Shown here: positions 57,997 through 64,000 of the stretch, one piece after another | Layout: every line of letters starts with the position of its first letter | Position numbering within the stretch: the first letter of the stretch is position 1 | NCBI GenBank assembly: GCA_023436175.1 | Contig: JAEZKE010000134.1 | Span: forward strand, 7,251-71,250 | Length of the DNA stretch: 64,000 bases | DNA from: Methanobacteriota archaeon | GTDB taxonomy: Archaea; Methanobacteriota; Methanobacteria; Methanobacteriales; Methanobacteriaceae | Direction: 5' to 3' | Notes under the pieces: model-generated | What the model was told of the DNA's origin: nothing | Databases searched by the model: none | What the model saw: the letters and a program-made list of their open reading frames with translations, nothing else | Program-made: the position numbers and the translations under genes

Positions 57997-58770
57997 ATGG
58001 AAATAACTGATTATTATGATGTGATATTTAAAAGAAGGTCGGTTAAAAAATATGATGAAACTCCCCTTGATGAAAGAACTCTAGAAGAAATTTCAAATCA
58101 GTTAAAAAACTTAAAACCTATGTATGATGACATAAAAACTGAAGTGAAGATTATACCATTAGAGCAGGTTGAAACCCGGAAGAAACAAGCACCTCATTAT
58201 ATAGCTGTATTTTCTGAGCCGAAGGGTGAGTATCTGGTTAATGTAGGTTATATGCTTCAGCAGATGGACTTATTTCTATCTGGAAATGATATAGGTAGCT
58301 GCTGGCAGGGGTCTCCAAGGCCAAGTGAAGACCTGCTGAAAAATTCAGATTTAGAATTTGTCATTGTAATATCTTTTGGAAAACCCAAAAAGTCAAAACC
58401 AGAAGAGTTACATAGAAGTGGCGCTTCAGATTTTAAGAGAAAGCCTTTAAGCGAGATAAGCAGAGTTAAAGGTTTAGATAAAGTAATTGAAGCAGCTCGT
58501 CTTGCCCCTTCTGCAGGTAACAGCCAGCCGTGGTTTTTTACAGGTGATGAAAACACGATCCATGCCTACGGCCCTAAACCATATGCTGTAAAAGAACACA
58601 AGGCACCTAAAGTTAAAAAGTACAACGTTATAAGTATTGGAATTGCTCTTTATCATTTACAGGTCGCTCTGGAACACTTCGGCAAAAGGGTTGAAATTGT
58701 ATCTGATGAAAATGCAAAGAGGAATGCTCCAGAAAACTATGATTACGTTGTCAGTTTGAAAGTGGAATAG
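57997..58770 (+). CDS. Nitroreductase-family protein, copy 2
   Basis: 257 aa, paralog of the protein at 29750 (FKRRSVKKYDE FMN-binding start, SCWQGSPRP in the middle, ARLAPSAGNSQPWFF in the second lobe). ATG 57997 with GGAGGT provided by hairpin array 4. The array may set translation efficiency or mRNA stability, unlike copy 1, which has a MarR-linked promoter. Likely reduces quinones or nitro compounds with FMN. Confidence 0.88.
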   Translation: MEITDYYDVIFKRRSVKKYDETPLDERTLEEISNQLKNLKPMYDDIKTEVKIIPLEQVETRKKQAPHYIAVFSEPKGEYLVNVGYMLQQMDLFLSGNDIGSCWQGSPRPSEDLLKNSDLEFVIVISFGKPKKSKPEELHRSGASDFKRKPLSEISRVKGLDKVIEAARLAPSAGNSQPWFFTGDENTIHAYGPKPYAVKEHKAPKVKKYNVISIGIALYHLQVALEHFGKRVEIVSDENAKRNAPENYDYVVSLKVE

Positions 58771-58922
58771 ATTTAGCATAATGTTAAAATATTACGGCTT
58801 TCATCATGTCCCTTATTAGCAGATTTTTCTCTATCTTGAGCTTATTATCTGCAAGGCATTAGAAAAAAATCCATGAATAAAATCTGCTTTAAACTATAAA
58901 TACACGGCAAAATGATAAGTAC

Positions 58923-59504
58923 ATGGTGAAGTTATTGATCAAAAATAAAACAGTCGCGATTATCTTATCGGTTTTAACATTCATAGTAGGAAGCATTTTA
59001 ATTACATATATTATATTTTATGCCTTAGGTTATCCTATCTCATCAATTTCAGAACATCAACCATTTGCATTCCTTGCAATTTTGACGAGTGCATTTCTTG
59101 CATCCCTGGTTTACGGCAGAGGTAGCACTGAACGGGCAGCAAAGGCAGCAAAATATTTAAATGAAACATTGGGGTTAAAACTCAATGAGAAGGATGTTTG
59201 GAAGGCACTTCGTGCAGTTGAGCATATGCCCCCATATGCCATAAAAAAATACATTACTCTAAATATAAATGCTGTAGATGAGTTTGAAGTCAGAATAAAA
59301 GATTATACTGATAAATTAAGTGAGGATGAGCTTTTAACCATAAAAAGAATCACAGAAATGCCTGTTCCTGAACTTCAGAATATATTGCATAATCTATATT
59401 TGGAAACTAAATTGGAACAATTTCAAGTACTTGCTGAGCCAGAGGCAAGATCTTTAATTGAGTTAAATATAAGGGAGCTCAAAAAGCTTTTATTTAATGA
59501 GTAG
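58923..59504 (+). CDS. Membrane protein with soluble C-terminal domain
   Basis: 193 aa. Two membrane helices (about 12-34 and 46-66), then a helical cytoplasmic domain (NEKDVWKALRAVEHMPPYAI, SEDELLTIKRITEMPVPELQ). No enzymatic motif. Family not recognised. ATG 58923 after GGCAAAATGATAAGTAC. Confidence 0.55.
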   Translation: MVKLLIKNKTVAIILSVLTFIVGSILITYIIFYALGYPISSISEHQPFAFLAILTSAFLASLVYGRGSTERAAKAAKYLNETLGLKLNEKDVWKALRAVEHMPPYAIKKYITLNINAVDEFEVRIKDYTDKLSEDELLTIKRITEMPVPELQNILHNLYLETKLEQFQVLAEPEARSLIELNIRELKKLLFNE

Positions 59505-59606
59505 AGTCTACACCTTAATTGAAAATTTTCTTTCCTTTTATTTTTTCATAGTCTAACTGGTTGAATATACGTTTTATAATTTTAAAGTCTATTCAAATTT
59601 CAGTAT

Positions 59607-59622
59607 TAGACCATATGGTCTA
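59607..59622. promoter_or_regulatory. 16-bp perfect palindrome upstream of tetR operon
   Basis: TAGACCATATGGTCTA, perfect over 16 bp, followed at once by a third half-site TAGACCA. It lies about 130 bp before the tetR ATG. Very likely the operator of the TetR protein. Confidence 0.75.
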
Positions 59623-59661
59623 GACCACCAGTTTAATATATGATAATGTTTATATTTACAG

Positions 59662-59674
59662 TTTACATTGTAAA
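59662..59674. promoter_or_regulatory. 13-bp palindrome near the tetR promoter
   Basis: TTTACA-T-TGTAAA, a perfect 6-bp inverted repeat about 80 bp before the ATG, 40 bp after the larger palindrome. May be a second regulator site. Confidence 0.45.
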
Positions 59675-59752
59675 TACTTGATAACAGGTAGTTTTTCCTG
59701 TTTAGTGGATATTTTACTTGTATACTGGTAAATTTCTAGTGGGAGGGGCTAT

Positions 59753-60376
59753 ATGAGAGAAAAGTCATTTCAAAGGAAAGATGAACTTATTGGAGCTGCT
59801 TTAGACGAATTTACAACCAAACGCTATGAAAATGCTTCATTAAATAAAATCATTAAAAATGCAGGTATCAGCAAAGGTACCTTTTACTATCATTTTAAAG
59901 ACAAACAGGCACTTTATATATTCCTGCACGAGTCCGCCTATAAAGCTGAAATGGAATTTATGAATAGCCATATAGAAGAATTTGCGGAAGATTATAAACA
60001 AAAAGATATTTTTGAAAAACTTAAGCTAAATGCTAAAATTGGGGTTGAATTTGCTGCTGCTTTTCCAGGATACCTGAAACTTACTACCATGTTTATGAAG
60101 GAGGAAGGGAACAAAGAAAACAAAAAAATTTTTGAATATTTGAATAGTTTTCGAGAAAAAAACATAGAAGCTGGAATTGAAGAAATGATAGCTGATGCAA
60201 TGGATGCTGGAGATATTAATAGCAGGTTTTCCATGGATTTTGTCACAAAAATTACAAATTATCTTTTTATCCATTATACTGAAATATTTGACATGGAAGA
60301 CAATTTTGAATCATCAAAATTTCTTGAAGATGTCAATAACTTTATTGACTTCCTGAAATATGGATTGGGTAAATAA
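59753..60376 (+). CDS. TetR-family regulator of the methyltransferase-hydrolase operon
   Basis: 207 aa. DNA-binding domain at about 8-55 (EFTTKRYENASLNKIIKNAG, then FYYHFKDKQALYIF), then the ligand-binding helical domain. ATG 59753 after GGGAGGGGC. It heads an operon with a methyltransferase (20 bp gap) and an alpha/beta hydrolase (40 bp gap). The 16-bp palindrome upstream is its likely site. Confidence 0.92.
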   Translation: MREKSFQRKDELIGAALDEFTTKRYENASLNKIIKNAGISKGTFYYHFKDKQALYIFLHESAYKAEMEFMNSHIEEFAEDYKQKDIFEKLKLNAKIGVEFAAAFPGYLKLTTMFMKEEGNKENKKIFEYLNSFREKNIEAGIEEMIADAMDAGDINSRFSMDFVTKITNYLFIHYTEIFDMEDNFESSKFLEDVNNFIDFLKYGLGK

Positions 60377-60396
60377 ATAAGTAGGTAGGGTTACTC

Positions 60397-61215
60397 ATGC
60401 AAGAAAAGGTGCACTTTACAAAAGAGAAAGAAACAATGCTTGTCACATTGTATGGTAGGGCTGTGGAAAGTCAATCCAAAAATCCGATACTGCATGACCT
60501 GGCAGCTGAAGAAGCAATTTGCAGAATTGACTACAATTTTGAAAACCTTAAAATGTCTAAATATGAAATACTCTCCACTGCAGCCCGGGCGAAAGTATTT
60601 GATCAGTGGGCAACAGAGTATCTAACTAATAATACAGAGGTAACGGTATTATATCTTGGATGTGGGCTGGACAGCCGTGTATTTAGAATTGACCCACCTG
60701 AGAGTGTAGAGTGGTTTGATGTTGATTTTCCAGAAGTTATTGAATTACGTTACCATCTATTTCCAGAACGTGAGGGTTATCACATGATTGGTTCATCTGT
60801 AACTGAAGAAGATTGGCTTAAGCAGATACCCAGGGATCGTCCAGCGTTGATAATTGCTGAAGGACTGTTATATTATTTAACAGAGGATGAAGTAAAAAAT
60901 CTCCTTAAAAGATTGGTAGATCATTTTTCTCAAGGTCAAATAATGTTTGATGCAATTAGCAAGCTGTACTTACGGCTACAGAAGACCAACGTAGGTATCA
61001 GTGCCACTGGCGCGAGAATGAAATGGGGACTTGGAAGAGTCAATGAGCTTGAGCAATGGATGCCCCAGGTCAAGCTTATCACTAAATTGTCTGCTATGGA
61101 TCCGGATATGCCAAATATTAAAAAGATGTCAGGCAGTATACGTTTGATTGTACATATATTGAGTCATATTTCATTACTTAGAGAAATGGGGTTAATGCTG
61201 CGTTATCAGTTCTAA
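60397..61215 (+). CDS. Class I SAM methyltransferase (LCMT/TcmP-like)
   Basis: 272 aa. SAM loop VLYLGCGLDSRVFRI, acidic residue in WFDVDFPEVIELR, and IIAEGLLYYLTEDEV, the signature of the leucine-carboxyl-methyltransferase/tetracenomycin O-methyltransferase group. It methylates carboxyl or hydroxyl groups of small molecules. In operon with a TetR gene and a hydrolase, which fits inducible handling of a small compound. Confidence 0.88.
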   Translation: MQEKVHFTKEKETMLVTLYGRAVESQSKNPILHDLAAEEAICRIDYNFENLKMSKYEILSTAARAKVFDQWATEYLTNNTEVTVLYLGCGLDSRVFRIDPPESVEWFDVDFPEVIELRYHLFPEREGYHMIGSSVTEEDWLKQIPRDRPALIIAEGLLYYLTEDEVKNLLKRLVDHFSQGQIMFDAISKLYLRLQKTNVGISATGARMKWGLGRVNELEQWMPQVKLITKLSAMDPDMPNIKKMSGSIRLIVHILSHISLLREMGLMLRYQF

Positions 61216-61255
61216 AAATAAATAGGATGAAATAAAAAGGATATGTGGGGTAATT

Positions 61256-62116
61256 ATGAGTAATGCAAAACAAATATATGAAACAGGTTCTGTGACTTCC
61301 AAAGACGGTACTAAAATAGGATACAGGCAAATTGGTAGTGGTCCTGGTATTATTCTTCTTCATGGAGGTGTAAATGCATCACAACATCTTATGAAGCTGG
61401 GAACTATGCTTTCAGATGAATTTACTGTATACCTCCCAGACCGCCGCGGCCGGGGCATGAGCGGGCCGGTAGGTGAGGATTACAGTATAAAAAAGGAAGA
61501 CGAGGATCTCGATGCCCTGCTTAAAAAGACAGGTGCACATTATGTCTTTGGAACAGCCGATGGTGCGCTTTTTGCACTGCATGCTGCTATTTCTAACCCT
61601 GCTATCTGTAAAGTTGCCGCTTATGAGCCTCTTGTTTTCGCTGGACAGCCGGAACTGGATCAATTTAGACTCACTATTCGACATTTAGATAAGAATATGG
61701 CAGAGGGTAAAGTGGCAAAAGCAACAGTAGACTTAACAAAGGATTCAGTTAAATTTTTTAAGCCAATACCTGATTTTATAATGGTGCCTCTTGTCAAACT
61801 TCTACTGTGGACGAATATCAAGACTATTAAAGGTGATGACGTATCGTACCAGGAACTTATCCCTACACTGGATGATGAGTTACATCTCGTTGAAAAAACT
61901 GAAGGAACACTTGATGATTACAGAAATGTGCCTGCAAGAGTTTTATTGCTGGAAGGCAGCAAGACTCAATCTCTATTAAAAGACAGTGTCAATGCCTTAA
62001 ACAAAGTACTGCCTCACTCTAATCTCATTGAACTTAAGGGCCTTAATCATGACTCAGCTCAGGACTATGGTAAGCCAGAACCGATTGCACGGGAGTTAAA
62101 ACGTTTCTTTTCGTGA
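61256..62116 (+). CDS. Alpha/beta hydrolase (operon with TetR and methyltransferase)
   Basis: 286 aa. HGG oxyanion loop (ILLHGGVNAS), a DRRGRGMS segment and late His in LNHDSAQDYG. The nucleophile elbow reads FGTADGALFALHAA, i.e. G-x-A-D-G instead of G-x-S-x-G, so the usual serine is replaced; an Asp nucleophile as in haloalkane or epoxide hydrolases, or loss of activity, is possible. ATG 61256 after GGGGTAATT. Confidence 0.85.
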   Translation: MSNAKQIYETGSVTSKDGTKIGYRQIGSGPGIILLHGGVNASQHLMKLGTMLSDEFTVYLPDRRGRGMSGPVGEDYSIKKEDEDLDALLKKTGAHYVFGTADGALFALHAAISNPAICKVAAYEPLVFAGQPELDQFRLTIRHLDKNMAEGKVAKATVDLTKDSVKFFKPIPDFIMVPLVKLLLWTNIKTIKGDDVSYQELIPTLDDELHLVEKTEGTLDDYRNVPARVLLLEGSKTQSLLKDSVNALNKVLPHSNLIELKGLNHDSAQDYGKPEPIARELKRFFS

Positions 62117-62218
62117 TTTATTGTTTTCATAAATGCATTGTATTAGCTGCTCATTAGAATAGAGCAATACAATACTAAACACTGTCATATAATGAATGCA
62201 TAAATAGGAGGTTATATA

Positions 62219-62791
62219 TTGAATTGTGCGGCATGCCTGGAGAAAGAATGTTTAAATGGAAAAGACTGCCTTAAACTTACAAAAGAAGTGAAATCACTTT
62301 ACGGAGAACGTGAAATCTCTTTAATGAAAACTGCTGCCTTTATTGAAGCGGAATATTATATGAAAAAGACGCGTATAGAAGAGATAATTCTTTTTGGAGA
62401 AAAGATGAATTATAAAAAAATAGGGCTGGCTTTTTGTGTTGGTTTAGAAAAAGAATCTAGAGAGATATATTCCATCTTTAAAGATCATTTTAAGGTATAT
62501 TCGGCATGTTGTAAAATGTGTGGGATTGATAAAACTGAATTTGATTTAGATAAAATTGATAATACAGGCCATGAAACTATGTGCAATCCATTTGGCCAAG
62601 CATCATTTCTAAACAAGAAAAAAACAGATCTAAATATTATAATTGGTCTTTGTATTGGTCATGATATATTATTTACTGAACATTCAGAAGCACCAGTAAC
62701 TACTCTGGCTGTGAAGGATAGAGTACTTGCCCATAATCCTTTAGGAGCAATATATTCTAAGTACTACTTGAATAAACTCAAAAAACAATGA
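62219..62791 (+). CDS. DUF1847-type cysteine-rich protein
   Basis: 190 aa from TTG 62219 after AGGAGGT. N-terminal CAACLEKECLNGKDC gives four cysteines for a metal or cluster; YSACCKMCGIDK adds three more. IGLCIGHDILF and a late KDRVLAHNPLGAIYS are family-typical. Predicted metal-binding; function unknown. Confidence 0.78.
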   Translation: MNCAACLEKECLNGKDCLKLTKEVKSLYGEREISLMKTAAFIEAEYYMKKTRIEEIILFGEKMNYKKIGLAFCVGLEKESREIYSIFKDHFKVYSACCKMCGIDKTEFDLDKIDNTGHETMCNPFGQASFLNKKKTDLNIIIGLCIGHDILFTEHSEAPVTTLAVKDRVLAHNPLGAIYSKYYLNKLKKQ

Positions 62792-63293
62792 CATATGACT
62801 TTCAAGAAAATGGGTTAAAAGTTGTAATTTGATCCATATAACTTTGAGAATTTTTTGTTAATATTTTCCAAAATTTTTTTTGATTAAATTGGAGATTTTC
62901 TTGATTTTAATTACTTTTGAAATTTTCAAGAAATTAATCTAGTTTTTGTCCTTTGTGAATCGATATAACTTGTCTTTCACTAGTTCTTTGTCATAATTTG
63001 AGTCCATGTGTTCATTTAATTATTCTTAATCTAAATTTTCCCATTGTTCAGACAGCTGGTACATATGTGACACCTATTATTTGATAGACTTTGCAAAATA
63101 TTTTTTCTAAAAATAGTCCAAATTTTTGATTTGTTTTGAAAAATAGAAAGTACTAAAAATAATGGTAATAGTTGAGTGCATTTTTTAAAAAGAATTTAGA
63201 TTTTTAAGTAATCATTTATCAAGAATTAAAATTTTTAGTTAATGTAAGTATTAGTTTAAAATAAGTTTAAAAAAATGAGTAGAAGTACACCTC
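62792..63293. other. Intergenic region before hairpin array 5
   Basis: About 500 bp of AT-rich DNA with no credible gene. Convergent transcription of the DUF1847 gene and the tRNA ends here. Confidence 0.45.
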
Positions 63294-63622
<329 letters not shown>

Positions 63623-63695
63623 ATTGGATTTTTCTTTAATTTGAGTTTAAGTAACGGAATACCTTTTGATCAACCTTTTTCTAAAAGGTTGGGCT

Positions 63696-63718
63696 GGCTA
63701 TCCCGGCATTGGATTTTT
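63696..63718 (-). repeat. tRNA-Ser 5' end, copy B of 23-bp direct repeat
   Basis: Exact second copy of the tRNA 5' end plus leader, preceded by GATCAACC-hairpin-GGTTGGGCT. A third, degenerate unit (TTTTGATCAAC near 63757 and GTTGACCATCCAG near 63781) follows. A similar layout flanks tRNA-Ser(CGA). Confidence 0.85.
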
Positions 63719-63863
63719 GAGTAGATTTCTCTATTGTAGATAGTTAATTAAATACTTTTTGATCAACTGACAAGATTGTGGTTGACCATCCAGTAAATAA
63801 AGGGTTTTAAGCTTAAAACATAGTTTAAGCTAGTTAAAATGATTCTGAAGCTATTAAAATAAA

Positions 63864-64000
63864 TTAGCTTTTAAGTTCTATTTCTATACTTACATTATCA
63901 GGAACGTTTACTTTCATGACCTGTCTCATTGCCCTTTCGTCGGCTTCGATTCCAACAAGTCTTTTGTGAATTCTGAGTTCCCATTTTTCCCAGGTAGCTT
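63864..64000 (-). CDS. rps10: Ribosomal protein S10, C-terminal part (runs off the window)
   Basis: Minus-strand frame from the window edge to a TAA at 63864-63866. The sequence [20 protein letters not shown] followed by [20 protein letters not shown] is the C-terminal half of archaeal/eukaryotic-type S10, a small-subunit head protein. In this order it usually ends the EF-1alpha operon and is followed by tRNA-Ser, as here. Confidence 0.95.
   Translation of the reverse strand, partial: ATWEKWELRIHKRLVGIEADERAMRQVMKVNVPDNVSIEIELKS

Overview
The window is AT-rich archaeal DNA that fits a mesophilic methanogen of the order Methanobacteriales, most likely a Methanobacterium-type organism. The lineage is inferred from gene content: the archaeal transamidosome GatD-GatE, SepCysS of the tRNA-dependent cysteine pathway, a ferredoxin:thioredoxin reductase catalytic subunit carrying rubredoxin, archaeal ThiC, an archaeal S10 gene beside tRNA-Ser, and families common in this order (DUF5518, DUF5654, NYN/TIGR00288, PocR/PAS kinases). 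Intergenic DNA is very AT-rich and Shine-Dalgarno sites (GGAGG, GGTGA) are clear.

Layout. 1-4452 (mostly minus strand): start of an ATP-dependent DNA ligase, a primase-polymerase, a redox pair (glutaredoxin plus FTR-rubredoxin), a zinc ribbon and thiC. 4866-11955 (plus): CBS protein, gatD-gatE, trxB, SepCysS and an unknown protein. 11977-19136 (minus): O-methyltransferase, a truncated QueG-like protein, a padR-ABC exporter unit with palindromic operator candidates, an epimerase and three tandem GyrI-like proteins sharing an upstream 20-bp motif. 19490-25527: DUF5654 pair, VOC protein, tRNA-Ser(CGA), NYN protein, a TetR/aldo-keto reductase unit and flavoprotein genes. 25806-41837: large PocR-PAS kinase, MarR/nitroreductase, AI-2E permease, a broken metallo-hydrolase, an HxlR/flavoprotein divergent pair, a QueG-like protein, an alpha/beta hydrolase and two MFS paralogs. 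42040-62791: accessory region with small membrane proteins, permeases, two broken genes, an erythromycin-esterase homolog, an orphan HEPN, a second PAS kinase, an ion channel, an orphan restriction-type nuclease, a second nitroreductase, and a TetR-methyltransferase-hydrolase operon. 63538-64000: tRNA-Ser(UGA) and the 3' end of rps10.

The most unusual feature is a family of hairpin arrays at five places (about 20747-20971, 32194-32375, 33397-33498, 57856-57991, 63294-63540). Each holds 3-9 back-to-back palindromes with arms of about 6-10 bp, most with loops of 3-6 nt. Loop-proximal arms often read AAAATC/GATTTT, and longer arms in places enclose complete smaller hairpins, as if units had inserted into one another. 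One array splits a metallo-beta-lactamase-fold gene. One separates an intact hxlR gene from a duplicated hxlR tail. One supplies the Shine-Dalgarno of a nitroreductase gene. Two sit beside tRNA-Ser genes whose 5' ends are partly duplicated nearby. This looks like a mobile or self-expanding palindrome element and is the best candidate here for something undescribed.

Much of the rest is redox and detoxification: small one-component regulators (PadR, TetR, MarR, HxlR) lie next to flavoproteins, reductases, exporters and methyltransferases, often with visible inverted repeats in between.
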